A DNA stretch of 63,981 nucleotides from Reyranella massiliensis 521 (GCA_945862125.1 CAMAYC010000009.1:1-63981); one strand, 5' to 3'; positions 50,778 through 60,956 are shown, counted from the stretch's first letter. Notes: generated from the sequence alone by a model not told the origin. A program made the numbers and translations.

Positions 50778-52028
50778 ATGAAGATCGTCATTGCAGGCGC
50801 CGGCATCGGCGGACTCGTGGCCGCGATGTGCCTCCATCGCGCCGGCTTCGATGTTAAAGTGTACGAGGCGGTCGGCGAACTGAAGCCGCTGGGCGTCGGC
50901 ATCAACATCCAGGCCGGTGCCGTCCGCATCCTGTGCGGGCTCGGCCTGGAACCGGCGCTCGCCGCCACCGCCATCGAGACGCGCGAGTTGCGCTACGCCA
51001 ACCGCCATGGCCAGACCATCTGGGCCGATCCGCGTGGCCGCCATGCCGGCCTGCCCTGGCCGCAGTTCTCGATCCATCGCGGCGAGCTGCAGATGATCCT
51101 GTTCAATGCCGCGCGGGAGATGCTGGGCGCGGACCGTCTCCGCTTCGGCCGGCGCATCACGCGCTTCGCGCAGCATCACGGCAAGGTCTCCGCGCAATTC
51201 GTCGATCGCGACGGCATGCCTGTCGAGAACGCCGAGGCCGACATCCTGATCGGTGCCGACGGCATCCACTCCGCCGTGCGCGGGCAGTTCTATCCCGACG
51301 AAGGTCCGCCCAAGTGGCAGGGCATCCTGATGTGGCGCGGCGTCACGGTGGGCAAGCCCTACCTCGGCGGCGCCACCATGGTGCAGGCGGGCCATCACAC
51401 CCAGAAGTTCGTCTGCTACCCGATCAGCCGCGTCCATGCCGACCGCGGCGAGGCGCTGATCAACTGGATCTGCGACCTCCATATGGGCGACGGTGCGCTC
51501 CCCTCGCGCGAGGACTGGAACAAGCCAGGCAGGCTCGCCGACTTCCTGCCGCGCTTCGCGGACTGGAAGTTCGACTGGCTCGACGTGCCGGAAGTCATCC
51601 GCACCGCGCACACGATCCTTGAATTTCCCATGATCGATCGCGATCCGCTGCCGCGCTGGAGCCACGGCCGCATCACGCTGCTGGGCGATGCCGCGCATCC
51701 GATGTACCCGATCGGCTCCAACGGCGCCTCGCAGGCGATCATCGACGGCGAGGCGATCACGCAGGAGCTGTTGGCCACCGCCGATCCGGAGATCGCGCTG
51801 AAGCGTTACGAGGAGCGCCGACTGCCGCCGATGGCACGCATCGTCGACAGCAACCGGCGCAAGGGCATCGACATCATGCTCGACATCGTCGAGCAGCGGG
51901 CGCCCCAGGGCTTCACCGACCTCGAAAGCGTGCTGCCGGCCCAGGAGCTCGAGCAGATCGTCGGCGACTACAAGAGACTGGTCGCCCAGGATCGCGAGAC
52001 GCTTCTGAAATTGGCGAATGCCCAATAA
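50778..52028 (+). CDS. FAD-dependent aromatic monooxygenase-like protein (PHBH family)
   Basis: A 416-residue group A flavoprotein hydroxylase. KIVIAGAGIGGLVAAMCLHR binds FAD ADP. EADILIGADGIHSAVRGQFY is the DG motif. RITLLGDAAHPMYPIGSNGA binds the flavin ribityl part. Closest in type to 3-hydroxybenzoate 6-hydroxylase and salicylate hydroxylase relatives. No aromatic catabolic genes are nearby, so the substrate is open. It is the last gene of the run that starts with the thioredoxin gene. Confidence 0.88.
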   Translation: MKIVIAGAGIGGLVAAMCLHRAGFDVKVYEAVGELKPLGVGINIQAGAVRILCGLGLEPALAATAIETRELRYANRHGQTIWADPRGRHAGLPWPQFSIHRGELQMILFNAAREMLGADRLRFGRRITRFAQHHGKVSAQFVDRDGMPVENAEADILIGADGIHSAVRGQFYPDEGPPKWQGILMWRGVTVGKPYLGGATMVQAGHHTQKFVCYPISRVHADRGEALINWICDLHMGDGALPSREDWNKPGRLADFLPRFADWKFDWLDVPEVIRTAHTILEFPMIDRDPLPRWSHGRITLLGDAAHPMYPIGSNGASQAIIDGEAITQELLATADPEIALKRYEERRLPPMARIVDSNRRKGIDIMLDIVEQRAPQGFTDLESVLPAQELEQIVGDYKRLVAQDRETLLKLANAQ

Positions 52029-52030
52029 AA

Positions 52031-52100
52031 AACCGGCCCCTTTGGGGGACCGGCCGTGGTGGCGGTTTAAACCGGCCATCACATCGCCGGCCACCACCGG
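52031..52100. terminator. Hairpin-rich terminator region between the monooxygenase gene and murJ
   Basis: CCGGCCCC (52033-52040) pairs with GGGG-a-CCGG (52045-52053), closing over TTTG. A longer dyad follows, GTGGTGGC (from 52055) with GCCACCAC (to about 52098), closing over TTTAAA. An A-run precedes rather than a T-run following, so it fits best as a processing or minus-strand stop structure, or as a factor-dependent stop for the upstream run. Confidence 0.45.
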
Positions 52101-52138
52101 GAATGACTATGGCAGCCGGCGATGACAGAATTAAGGCG

Positions 52139-53725
52139 ATGAGTTTCGGTCGCGCCATCGCCACCGTCGGCGGGTTCACCCTGCTGAGCCGGATAGTGGG
52201 CTTCGTGCGCGACATCGTATTCTCCGCCTTCCTCGGCTCCGGCGCGGTGGCCGATGCGTTCTTCGTGGCCTTCAAGCTGCCGAACTTCTTCCGCCGGCTA
52301 TTCGCCGAGGGCGCCTTTTCGGCAGCCTTCGTGCCCCTGTTCGCCCGCGAGCTTCACGACGGCGGTCGCGCCGAGGCGCTGGCCTTCGCGCGCCAGGCGC
52401 AGGCAGCACTCCTGCTGGTGCTGGTGCCGTTCACGGTGCTGCTGATCCTGGCCATGCCCGGCGTGATGGCCGTGCTGGCGCCCGGCATGCGCGACGATGC
52501 GCCGACTTTCGCCATGGCCGTGGAGTTCGGCCGCATCGCCTTCCCCTATCTCCTGTTCATCTCACTCGCTTCGCTCTATGGCGGCGTATTGAACAGCATC
52601 GACCGTTTCGCCCATGTCGCGGCAACGCCTGTCCTCCTCAATCTCGCCCTGATCGGCGCCGTGCTCGGCCTCACCCCGCTGCTGCCCAACAGCGGCTATG
52701 CCGCCTCGATCGGCGTGGCGATCGCCGGAATCCTGCAATGGCTGTGGCTGCTGGTCGCCTGCGCCCGCGACGGCGTCGGCATGAAGCTGGTGCGGCCGCG
52801 CTGGACGGCCAGAGTTGCCCGGCTGGTCAAGCTCGCGACGCCGGTCGCCATCGGCGGCGGCGTGCAACAGATCAGCGTCATGCTCGACGTGGTCTGGGCC
52901 TCGCTACTGCCGGTCGGCACGATCTCGGCACTCTATTATGCCGATCGCATCGCGCAGCTACCCCTCGGCGTGGTCGGCATCGCCATCGGCACCGCGCTGC
53001 TGCCGCTGCTCGCCCGCGAGCTGCGCGCCGGCCAGACCGCGTCGGCGATGGCCAACCAGAATCGCGCCATCGAATACGGCCTGCTGTTCAGCCTGCCGGC
53101 AACACTTGCGCTGTGGCAGCTGGCCGAACCCATCATCCGCATCCTGTTCGAGCATGGTCGCTTTACCGCCGACGACACGTTGCGGACTTCCAGCGCACTT
53201 GCGGCCTTCGCCGTCGGACTGCCGGCCTTCGTGGTGGTGAAGGCGCTGACGCCGGGCTTCTTTGCCCGCGAGGACACCAGGACACCGCTCTATATCGCCA
53301 TCGGCGCGATCACGGCCAACATCGCGCTGAACATTGTCTTCCTCTACGGCACGAACCTCGCCCAGGTCGGCATCGCGCTCGCCTCGTCGCTCTCGGGCTG
53401 GCTGAACGCCACCCTTCTGGCCGCTGTCCTGTTGCGGCGCGGGCAATGGGCCCCCGATGCGCGCCTCGGCTCGCGGGCGCTGCGCGTGGCACTGGCGACG
53501 TCGGGAATGGGCGTCGCGCTGTGGGGCGCGCTGGCCGTTCTGGGACCGTCGCTGGCAAGCGGCAATCTTTTGGGCATCGCGGCCCTGCTCGGCGTTTGTG
53601 CGCTGGGTGGCGTCGTCTATGGCGCGCTGGGGGCGCTGCTCGGCATCGTCAGGCCGTCGGAACTGCGCTACGTGCTGCGCCGCCAGCCTGGACTCAAATC
53701 AAGCGACCCAGGCGAACAACCGTGA
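52139..53725 (+). CDS. murJ: Lipid II flippase MurJ (MviN)
   Basis: Flips lipid-linked peptidoglycan precursor across the inner membrane. The 528-residue protein has about 14 membrane segments. Typical sequences are TLLSRIVGFVRDIVFSAFLG, DAFFVAFKLPNFFRRLFAEG, AFSAAFVPLFARE and FEHGRFTADDT. The charged residues of the central cavity fall in these early helices. The ATG at 52139 aligns with family starts; an ATG at 52103 would add 12 residues. murJ and trpS are often adjacent in alphaproteobacteria; here a three-gene block separates them. The 3' end overlaps the convergent peptidase-like gene by 32 bp. Confidence 0.95.
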   Translation: MSFGRAIATVGGFTLLSRIVGFVRDIVFSAFLGSGAVADAFFVAFKLPNFFRRLFAEGAFSAAFVPLFARELHDGGRAEALAFARQAQAALLLVLVPFTVLLILAMPGVMAVLAPGMRDDAPTFAMAVEFGRIAFPYLLFISLASLYGGVLNSIDRFAHVAATPVLLNLALIGAVLGLTPLLPNSGYAASIGVAIAGILQWLWLLVACARDGVGMKLVRPRWTARVARLVKLATPVAIGGGVQQISVMLDVVWASLLPVGTISALYYADRIAQLPLGVVGIAIGTALLPLLARELRAGQTASAMANQNRAIEYGLLFSLPATLALWQLAEPIIRILFEHGRFTADDTLRTSSALAAFAVGLPAFVVVKALTPGFFAREDTRTPLYIAIGAITANIALNIVFLYGTNLAQVGIALASSLSGWLNATLLAAVLLRRGQWAPDARLGSRALRVALATSGMGVALWGALAVLGPSLASGNLLGIAALLGVCALGGVVYGALGALLGIVRPSELRYVLRRQPGLKSSDPGEQP

Positions 53726-54635
53726 CGCCGGCCCTGAGCGGGCGGTTCACGGCAGGCATGATCAGCACACAATCGTCGTAGGGCGTCGTCACCGGCTCGC
53801 CATCGTCGTGGCCGAGCAGGGTGCCCGCCTTGGCGATCACTTCCTGCCCCTCGAAAGCGCGCGCCGGATTGAAGTTGCCATGCTTGGTCGCGACGGCATG
53901 TGTGACCTGGACCACGCGCTGCTGCGCCGGCGCCGGCTGCTTCCAATCAGCCGGCAGGTCGGATGGCTCGACGATTCCTGTTTCGGCCAGGAAGCGTGCC
54001 GTCACGTCCTTGGCCACCACCACGGACGAGGCACGCCAATGCTGGCCGGTCTCGATCAGCAGCGCTGTCCTGTCACTCTTGGGATCCCCGAAGGCGCCGT
54101 AGTCGCGCATGCGCATGCCGGCGGCATGGCCGCGGTCGCGAACGATGTCGGCGGGCGCGCCGAGCTTCCTGGCCAGCGCCACGCCGCGATCGAGCGGCCC
54201 GCACAGCATCAGCGGCACGCAATCGTCGTGCATGGAATGAAGGTCGAGCAGTAAGTCGGCGCGTTCGACGTAGGGCTTCACCACCTGCGCCCGCCGTGTC
54301 TCGAGCGTGGTCGCGGGCCGGTCGAGCCGGCCCCAGGTACGGTTGAAGTCCTCGTCGACCATGCGCGACTTGAAGGGATTCCTGGCATCGAAGCGCTGAT
54401 AGGCCTCGATGTTGTTGAACGAGAAGATGAGCGTGCCCTGGCGCGGCTTCAGTCCCGATGCGAGCAGGTCGTCGACCACGATGGCGCCCGACACCTCGTT
54501 GCCATGCGTAAGGGCCGCCACCATCACCGTCGGCCCCGGCTTGCCGCTGTCACGCACGTGGATGTAAGGCGCATCGCCCTTCTCCCAGCGCCCGAGGTCG
54601 GGAAAGGCGAATTCGATCGGCGGATTATCGGACAT
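53694..54635 (-). CDS. Succinylglutamate desuccinylase/aspartoacylase family zinc hydrolase
   Basis: A 313-residue M14-like enzyme. The zinc ligands are in VAALTHGNEVSGAIV (HxxE) and LLDLHSMHD. FNNIEAYQRFDARNPFKSRM, DEDFNRTWG and the late LLIETGQHWRAS (catalytic glutamate) match the AstE/ASPA family. Substrate unclear; N-acyl amino acids are likely. ATG at 54635 is chosen over the TTG at 54644. It overlaps murJ at the 3' ends and is divergent from the MFS gene. Confidence 0.87.
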   Translation of the reverse strand: MSDNPPIEFAFPDLGRWEKGDAPYIHVRDSGKPGPTVMVAALTHGNEVSGAIVVDDLLASGLKPRQGTLIFSFNNIEAYQRFDARNPFKSRMVDEDFNRTWGRLDRPATTLETRRAQVVKPYVERADLLLDLHSMHDDCVPLMLCGPLDRGVALARKLGAPADIVRDRGHAAGMRMRDYGAFGDPKSDRTALLIETGQHWRASSVVVAKDVTARFLAETGIVEPSDLPADWKQPAPAQQRVVQVTHAVATKHGNFNPARAFEGQEVIAKAGTLLGHDDGEPVTTPYDDCVLIMPAVNRPLRAGVTVVRLGRLI

Positions 54636-54705
54636 CGTTTTCAAACCGTCACAGGGATCGGATCGATCCTTCGCATGCTACCCTGCGGAGGACAAGGAGC
54701 GGCAC

Positions 54706-55989
54706 ATGACGCGCACGCGGTATCGGTGGTTCATCGTCTTTCTCTTGTTTGCGATCACCGGCGTCAACTACATCGACCGCGCCGCCATTTCCTATGCCAT
54801 CCCCGCGATCCAGCGTGATCTCGGCCTTTCGCCCGGCGACACCGGCACTATCCTGGGGGCGTTCGGCCTGGGCTATGCACTCACCACACTTTTTGGGGGC
54901 TTCGCCGTCGACCGCTACGGCGCGCGCATCGTGCTCACGGTCGCGGCCATCCTGTGGAGCCTGTCGATCGGCACGACGGCGCTGGCCAGCGGTTTCGTCA
55001 TGCTCTACGCCGCGCGCATGCTGCTGGGTGTCTCGGAGGGTCCCAACTTTCCCGCCCTGACCGGCGCCGTCAGCCACTGGCTCTCGCCGCACGAGCGGGC
55101 GACCGCGCTCGGCAACGCGCTGTTCGCCGTGCCGCTGGCGCTCGCGGTCGGCGGACCTATCGTCACGCAGCTCCTGGGCTGGCTCGACTGGCGCCTCACC
55201 TTCGCGGCCCTGTTCGTGCTGTCCGCCGCCTGGGTGCCGCTGTGGTATTTCCTGTTCCGCGACGAACCGGCGGAGTCGCGCTTCGTGAACGCGGCCGAGC
55301 TCGCGCACATCCACAAGAAAGACCCGTCGGTCACGGCCGCGCCGCATGCCGCGCTGAAGTCCTGGCCCGAACCCGGCGTTCTCCGGAAGCTTCTCACCAA
55401 CAAGACGCTGCTCGCCAACTATTGGGCCTTCTTCGTCTTTGGCTACTTCCTGTTTTTCTTCATGACCTGGCTGCCGAGCTATCTCGAGCGCAAGTATGGG
55501 CTCAATCTGCAGACCGTGGGCCTGTTCACGGTGCTGCCCTGGCTGTCCGCCGCAATCCTGCTGTGGCTGTTCGGGCGCTGGTCGGACTATCTGCTGAAGG
55601 CAACCGGCCGCCTGCGCGTCGCCCGCTCGTACCTGATCGCCGGCAGCCAGCTTGTCGCCGCGGTCGCGGTCATCCCGGTGGCGCTCACCGACGACCTCAC
55701 GGTGGCCATTGCCGGCATCACGCTGGCGGTCGCGGCCTCGATGGGCGCCAACGCGGCCTACTATGCGGTGAATGTCGACATCGTCCCGCACCGGGCGGCG
55801 ACAGCCCTCGGCATCATGGACTTCGCCTTCGCCATCGCGGGTTTCTTGGCGCCCGCCGTCACCGGCTGGGTGCTGAACCTGCGCGGGTCGTTCGCTGACG
55901 GCTTCCTGCTGATGACGGCGCTCGCGCTCTCCTCGGTTCTGGTCGTGCTGCTGTTCCACCATCCCGACCGGGACCGCGAGAGCACCTGA
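54706..55989 (+). CDS. MFS transporter, anion:cation symporter (ACS) type
   Basis: A 427-residue transporter with 12 segments. RWFIVFLLFAITGVNYIDRA and ISYAIPAIQRDLGLSPGDTG are hallmark ACS starts, shared with hexuronate and glucarate importers. RMLLGVSEGPNFPALTGAVS and SHWLSPHERATALGNALFAV follow. It may import an organic acid or sugar acid, or N-acyl amino acids used by the divergent hydrolase. The binding-protein gene lies convergently after 4 bp. Confidence 0.88.
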   Translation: MTRTRYRWFIVFLLFAITGVNYIDRAAISYAIPAIQRDLGLSPGDTGTILGAFGLGYALTTLFGGFAVDRYGARIVLTVAAILWSLSIGTTALASGFVMLYAARMLLGVSEGPNFPALTGAVSHWLSPHERATALGNALFAVPLALAVGGPIVTQLLGWLDWRLTFAALFVLSAAWVPLWYFLFRDEPAESRFVNAAELAHIHKKDPSVTAAPHAALKSWPEPGVLRKLLTNKTLLANYWAFFVFGYFLFFFMTWLPSYLERKYGLNLQTVGLFTVLPWLSAAILLWLFGRWSDYLLKATGRLRVARSYLIAGSQLVAAVAVIPVALTDDLTVAIAGITLAVAASMGANAAYYAVNVDIVPHRAATALGIMDFAFAIAGFLAPAVTGWVLNLRGSFADGFLLMTALALSSVLVVLLFHHPDRDREST

Positions 55990-55993
55990 CGCC

Positions 55994-57784
55994 TCAGCTA
56001 TCGCGGTACCAGTTCGCCAGATCCCAGGTGTTGTTGTCCCAGCCTGTGAGCTCCAGCATCAGCCCGTTTCCTACGCCCGCGGTGCCCGGGCGCATCACCA
56101 GGGGGATGACGACGACGTTGTTGATCACAAGCTCGTTCAGCTTGATCAGCATCGCGGCACGCTTGATAGGATCGAGCTCGACCTGGGCGGCCTTGTGGAT
56201 GTCGTCGTACTCCTGGTTCTGCCAGCGCGTGATGTTTCGGCCCTGCCACTTGTTCTCCTTGGTAGCGACTTCCCACGAACAGAACTGGCGCAGGAAGACC
56301 TCGGGGTCGGGCGCGTTCATGCCGTTGCTGTATTCCTGCAGGTCGGCATAAAACTTGGTGTAGGTGTCGGGATTGGCGACGTCGGACGAGAAGAACACCG
56401 CAGCCGTCACCGACTTCAGCTCCATGTCGATGCCGGCCTTCTGGGCGGCCTGCTTGATGATCGCCTGGGTCTTCTGGCGCGGCTGGTTGATCGAGGTCTG
56501 GAAGACGAACTTCAGCTTCTTGCCGTCCTTGGCACGGATACCGTCGGCGCCGCGCACCCAACCCGCCTTGTCGAGGAGGGCGTTGGCCTTGTCGATGTTG
56601 AACTCGAATTTGGTCGTCTTCGAGCGGAAGCGCTCGGGATTGTTGATGTAATTCGCGGTCGCGATCCCGGTGCGGCCATAGATGTGATCCTGGATCGAGT
56701 TCTTGTCGATCAGCAGCGACAGCGCCTGGCGCACCGCGGGATCCGACAGGGTCGGATGCTTGGTCTTCAGGCTGGAGCGCTCGCCGTCGACTTCGGTCCA
56801 TGGATCGGTGTTGTTGAGCTGCATGTGCTCGATGCCGCCGCTGGGGGTGATGGCGACCTTTCCCTTGCCGCCCTTTTCCATCCGCAGAAGAATCTCGTCT
56901 TCGACCTGCAGGTTCCAGGCGAAGTGATATTCGCCGGTCTGCAGCACCGCGCGGGCCGCCGAGACAGCATCGCCGCCGCCTTTCATCTCGATGGCGTCGA
57001 AGTGCGGCCGGTTGGGTTCGTGATAGTCCATGTTGATCTCGCCCGTGACGAGATCGCCTGGCTTGAAGTCCTTGAACTTGTAGGGGCCGGTGCCGACCGG
57101 CTTGAGGTTGGTCGGCGCGTCGCGCGACTTGGCACCGACATAGTCGCCGAACAGATGGCGGGGGATGATGCCGCCGGCCCAGCCGACGAAAGTGTCGGCC
57201 CAGAACGGCGTAGGCTGCTTGAACTTCACGACCACGGTATACTGGTCGATCTTCTCGACAATAACATCCTTGTAGGAACCGCTGCTGACGGTCGCCGTCG
57301 CGGGATTGCTGGAATATTCCCAGGTGAAGAGGACGTCGTCGGCAGAGAAGGGCTTGCCGTCGTGCCAGGTCACACCCTGCTTCACTTTCCAGATGACCGA
57401 CTTTCCGTCGGCGGCGAGCGTGCCGTCCTCGCGGTTGGGGATCGAGGCGGCGAGCTTCGGGCGCAGGTTGCCGTCGCGGTCCCATGCGGCCAGCGGTTCG
57501 TAGAACAGGCGGCAGGCATCCTGGTCCTTGGTGCCGACGGCGAAGTGCGGGTTGAGCAAGGTCGGGCCTTGCCACCACATGACCTTCAGCAGGCCGCCGC
57601 CGCCTCGTTTGGTTGGCTTGTAAACCGACCGGGTTTGCGCCATGGCGACGCCCGAAAATGCCAGGAGCTGGGTCGCCATCGGCGCCGTGAGCCCCACTGC
57701 CGCCATCCGTCGCACGAAGGCGCGACGGGACATGCCGCCCGCCTTCACCTGGTCGATCAGACCACGCAAGCCACGTTCGTCCAT
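55994..57784 (-). CDS. Peptide/nickel-type ABC transporter substrate-binding protein (family 5), orphan
   Basis: A 596-residue periplasmic binding protein of the DppA/OppA family. GMSRRAFVRRMAAVGLTAPM is a twin-arginine-type signal, followed by the cleavage region SGVAMA. FYEPLAAWDRDGNLRPKLAA, VKQGVTWHDGKPFSADDVLF and KPVGTGPYKFKDFKPGDLVT are typical. ATG 57784 has GGAGG upstream; the longer frame to 58039 is rejected. No ABC permease or ATPase genes are adjacent. The neighbouring zinc hydrolase and MFS gene suggest a small nutrient-uptake block inserted between murJ and trpS. Confidence 0.9.
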   Translation of the reverse strand: MDERGLRGLIDQVKAGGMSRRAFVRRMAAVGLTAPMATQLLAFSGVAMAQTRSVYKPTKRGGGGLLKVMWWQGPTLLNPHFAVGTKDQDACRLFYEPLAAWDRDGNLRPKLAASIPNREDGTLAADGKSVIWKVKQGVTWHDGKPFSADDVLFTWEYSSNPATATVSSGSYKDVIVEKIDQYTVVVKFKQPTPFWADTFVGWAGGIIPRHLFGDYVGAKSRDAPTNLKPVGTGPYKFKDFKPGDLVTGEINMDYHEPNRPHFDAIEMKGGGDAVSAARAVLQTGEYHFAWNLQVEDEILLRMEKGGKGKVAITPSGGIEHMQLNNTDPWTEVDGERSSLKTKHPTLSDPAVRQALSLLIDKNSIQDHIYGRTGIATANYINNPERFRSKTTKFEFNIDKANALLDKAGWVRGADGIRAKDGKKLKFVFQTSINQPRQKTQAIIKQAAQKAGIDMELKSVTAAVFFSSDVANPDTYTKFYADLQEYSNGMNAPDPEVFLRQFCSWEVATKENKWQGRNITRWQNQEYDDIHKAAQVELDPIKRAAMLIKLNELVINNVVVIPLVMRPGTAGVGNGLMLELTGWDNNTWDLANWYRDS

Positions 57785-58001
57785 TGGATGCCTCCATCCG
57801 GGTGTCAAAGCCGTTCCCCTGACGCTCCTGCTATCCTGCAAGATGCGTGCAAGCCGATGGGAACAGCCGCGACCGCTGCCGTCAACGTCGTCTTGATTAA
57901 CCCGGCGGTCTGCGCGATACCCGCCCACCCTTGGCCTTCCACCGGCGGGGTGCGCGGAGGTCCAAACCCCGCGCCATCGACCTGAACCGGAGTCCACATC
58001 C

Positions 58002-59075
58002 ATGACTGACACGATCATCGGCGCTCCCGGCGCCCCCAATCCGCACCTGCTGCCCTACGCCGCACGCGGCCTCAAGGGCCGGATCCTTTCCGGGGTGCAG
58101 CCGACCGGCAATCTCCACCTCGGCAACTATCTCGGCGCGATCCGCAATTTCGCGCGACTCCAGAACGACTACGAGTGCCTCTATTGCGTGGTCGACCAGC
58201 ACGCGATCACCGTGCCGCAGGACCCCAGGATGCTCGCGGCCCAGACGCGCGAGATCGCCTCGGCCTTCCTGGCGGCCGGCGTCGACGGCCATAAGCAGAT
58301 CATCTTCAACCAGTCGATGGTGCCCGAGCATGCGCAGCTCGCCTGGATCTTCAACTGCGTGGCCCGCATGGGCTGGATGAGCCGCATGACTCAGTTCAAG
58401 GAGAAGGCCGGCAAAGACCGCGAGAACGTGTCGCTCGGCCTGTTCGCCTATCCAGCGCTGATGGCGGCCGATATCCTGATCTACAAGGCCACCCACGTGC
58501 CGGTCGGCGAGGACCAGAAGCAGCATCTCGAGTTGACGCGCGACATCGCCATCAAGTTCAACAACGACTTCGCGCAGCCCGACTTCTTCCCGATCACCGA
58601 GCCGCTGATCTTCGGCGCCGCAACCCGCGTCATGAGTCTGCGCGACGGCACCAAGAAGATGAGCAAGTCCGATCCGTCGGACTACTCGCGCATCAACCTC
58701 ACCGACGACGCTGATGCCATCGCCCAGAAGATCCGCCGCGCCAAGACCGATCCACTGCCGATGCCGGATACATTGGAAGACGCGGAGAAGCGGCCCGATG
58801 CCGATAATCTGCTTGGCATCTACGCCGCCCTCGCCGACCAGGAAAAGGACGCGGTCGTTGCCCAGTTTGCGGGCAAGCAGTTCTCCGAATTTAAGTCGGC
58901 GCTGACCGAACTCGCCGTCGCCAAGCTGGGGCCGATCGGCGCGGAAATGCAGCGGCTGATGAAGGACCCGGGCCACGTCGATGGCGTGTTGCGCAACGGC
59001 GCCGAACGCGCCCGCGCGCTGGCCGGCCCGATCCTGGCCGACGTCTACAAGACCGTGGGCTTCCTGAAGCCCTAG
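58002..59075 (+). CDS. trpS: Tryptophanyl-tRNA synthetase
   Basis: Charges tRNA-Trp. The 357-residue class I synthetase shows the HIGH-type motif [16 protein letters not shown] and the KMSKS motif [40 protein letters not shown] and [16 protein letters not shown] are standard. The 217-bp space before it is shared with the divergent binding-protein gene and must hold the promoter. No terminator-like structure was recognised after the stop; the convergent heparinase-like gene ends 23 bp away. Confidence 0.97.
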   Translation: MTDTIIGAPGAPNPHLLPYAARGLKGRILSGVQPTGNLHLGNYLGAIRNFARLQNDYECLYCVVDQHAITVPQDPRMLAAQTREIASAFLAAGVDGHKQIIFNQSMVPEHAQLAWIFNCVARMGWMSRMTQFKEKAGKDRENVSLGLFAYPALMAADILIYKATHVPVGEDQKQHLELTRDIAIKFNNDFAQPDFFPITEPLIFGAATRVMSLRDGTKKMSKSDPSDYSRINLTDDADAIAQKIRRAKTDPLPMPDTLEDAEKRPDADNLLGIYAALADQEKDAVVAQFAGKQFSEFKSALTELAVAKLGPIGAEMQRLMKDPGHVDGVLRNGAERARALAGPILADVYKTVGFLKP

Positions 59076-59097
59076 TTTTCGGGGTCCCGGAGGGGGT

Positions 59098-60846
59098 CTA
59101 GCCTTCCATCCGGGTGAGGGCCCACTTCACGGTGCAGCCTTCCATGGGAACCTGGCCGACCAGGACGATCTGCTCGGTGCGGCGGACGCGGCCCTCCTCG
59201 CCGAGATAGATGCTTTCGGCGAGGCCGATGCCGGCGCCAGTAGCGCGCAGCCGCCAGCCGCGGCCGCTCGGCAGCCGCATCAGCACAGCCTGTCCGCTCT
59301 GCGCGAGCGTTGCCTTCACCGCCGGATGGAGATGAAAGCGCACGATGAAGCGCTGGTCGGGCACCGTCACCGGCCGGCCCTCGGGGCCGACGAACGTGTC
59401 CTCGCCGCGCAGGTCCCCACCGTCGGGCGACAGCCACAGGCGGCGGCGATGGATGATGCCGTAGAGCGAGCGATAGCCGTCGTGGCTCATGTCGAGCCAC
59501 TGCGCGCCCTCGTTGTCGGCACGATCGACCAGCACATTGCCGGCGCGATATTCCAGTGCGCCGTGGTTGGTGATCTCGGTCGAGTTGGTGTCGTCGACCA
59601 CCGCGGTGCTGTGCGCCGCCGTATAGCGCATGAAGTGGCGCCAGTCGCGCAACGCGCCGGGGTAGGTGCCGCAGTTCACGATCAGCCGCTCGTGCGCGGC
59701 ACTCATCTCGAACGACAGCGTGCCGGCGTGCGCGATGCCGTCCATGCCGCGGCCAGGTGGGCTGCCGGCATCGGTGATGACCAGCGACGTCCCGGCGGCC
59801 AGACGCTGGAAGCCGCTCGCCAGCGCCATCATCGGCGCACCCTCGTTCGAGCCCGACCGCCCAAGTATCAGATCGATCAACGTGCGATCGCCTTCCCAGG
59901 CGCCGTTGAAGAGCGCCAGTCCGCCGTCGCCATGGCGGAAGAAACGCAGCATCGGCGCCATGCGGTCGATCGCGGCGATGAGTTCGGCAGGAGCCCGGCG
60001 CTCGGCCGATGCCAGGGCGGCGCGCACGTCGAGCAGGTGCCGCAGCACCGCGACCTGGAGATGCGGCGCGCGCTCAGCCACGATGCCGTCGTGCATGACA
60101 TAGCGCTTCACGAATTTGGCGAGCCGCGCGAGGGTCTGATCCAGGCTTTTCTCGAAGCGCTTGCCGTCGCGCAGGAAGGCGATGTCGGCGAAGATCATCG
60201 CCTTGAGCGCAGCGACCGCCTCATGACCGACCAGGCCGGTCCGCAGCGCACGCTTGAGATGGGTGCGTTGGCGGCCGAGCGAGAAGACGAAGCGGGCGGC
60301 GAAGCCCGGATCGGCGGCGGCGGCCAGCCAGTCGTAGTGCCGGATCCAGGCCACCATGCGGGCGGCCAGGACGTCGCGCCTCCAGATGCGCGGCGACCAG
60401 CGCCATTCGCGGTTGGTCCAGTCGTCGACCAAGCGGGCGGCAAGCACGGCACCGGCCGGATCACCGCAATCGCGCAGGTCGCGCAGCCAGGCGAAGCCGT
60501 TCAGGGCGTCGATCCAGAGGGGCGCAGCGCCTGCCCGCTGCCAGGGCGGATCTTCCGACTCGGGCGAAACCGGGCCCGCGGTGCCATGTGCAGCGAATTC
60601 GCCGCCCAGCATGCGCTGGCCGAGCGCGGTGTCGCCGGGCCAGGAATCGGGCGCCACGGCAAAGAAGCTGCGCGGCGTGCCGTAGCCAAGTGTCAGGGAA
60701 TAGAGGGCGGAGCCCAGGAACCAGCGGCCGAATTCACGGCCTTCGGCCGACGCGCCGGAGGAGCGGGCGGGCACCGAACGGATCGGCCGGGCTCCGGGGA
60801 CCAAAGGTTCACCGGGCCGTCGGGTCTCTGAGGCGACCAGCGTCAT
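59098..60846 (-). CDS. Heparinase II/III family protein
   Basis: A 582-residue protein of the alphaproteobacterial heparinase II/III-like family. An alpha-toroid half holds DALNGFAWLRDLRDCGDPAG, RMVAWIRHYDWLAAA and HLQVAVLRHLLDVRAAL. A beta half (after about 330) holds GMDGIAHAGTLSFEMSAAHE, HSTAVVDDTNSTEI and HDGYRSLYGIIHRRRLWLSP with the family histidine. Members of this subgroup usually lie near rsmB and purH; here it faces trpS. The substrate is unknown. The start ATG at 60846 is followed upstream by a structured region. Confidence 0.87.
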   Translation of the reverse strand: MTLVASETRRPGEPLVPGARPIRSVPARSSGASAEGREFGRWFLGSALYSLTLGYGTPRSFFAVAPDSWPGDTALGQRMLGGEFAAHGTAGPVSPESEDPPWQRAGAAPLWIDALNGFAWLRDLRDCGDPAGAVLAARLVDDWTNREWRWSPRIWRRDVLAARMVAWIRHYDWLAAAADPGFAARFVFSLGRQRTHLKRALRTGLVGHEAVAALKAMIFADIAFLRDGKRFEKSLDQTLARLAKFVKRYVMHDGIVAERAPHLQVAVLRHLLDVRAALASAERRAPAELIAAIDRMAPMLRFFRHGDGGLALFNGAWEGDRTLIDLILGRSGSNEGAPMMALASGFQRLAAGTSLVITDAGSPPGRGMDGIAHAGTLSFEMSAAHERLIVNCGTYPGALRDWRHFMRYTAAHSTAVVDDTNSTEITNHGALEYRAGNVLVDRADNEGAQWLDMSHDGYRSLYGIIHRRRLWLSPDGGDLRGEDTFVGPEGRPVTVPDQRFIVRFHLHPAVKATLAQSGQAVLMRLPSGRGWRLRATGAGIGLAESIYLGEEGRVRRTEQIVLVGQVPMEGCTVKWALTRMEG

Positions 60847-60956
60847 TTTTCTGTTCTTTGGCCCCGCGATGGGCTGCGGGGCGGTGGAGGGGGTTTCCCC
60901 CAGTTTACCCGAGCCGGAGGCCTATGGCGATGGCCTGGCAGGGTCTGGCAGGGCGT

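Noticed and set aside
55994..58039. Extended start of the peptide-binding protein up to 58039
   Set aside because: The extension lacks a ribosome site and would bury the twin-arginine signal; ATG 57784 with GGAGG fits the family.
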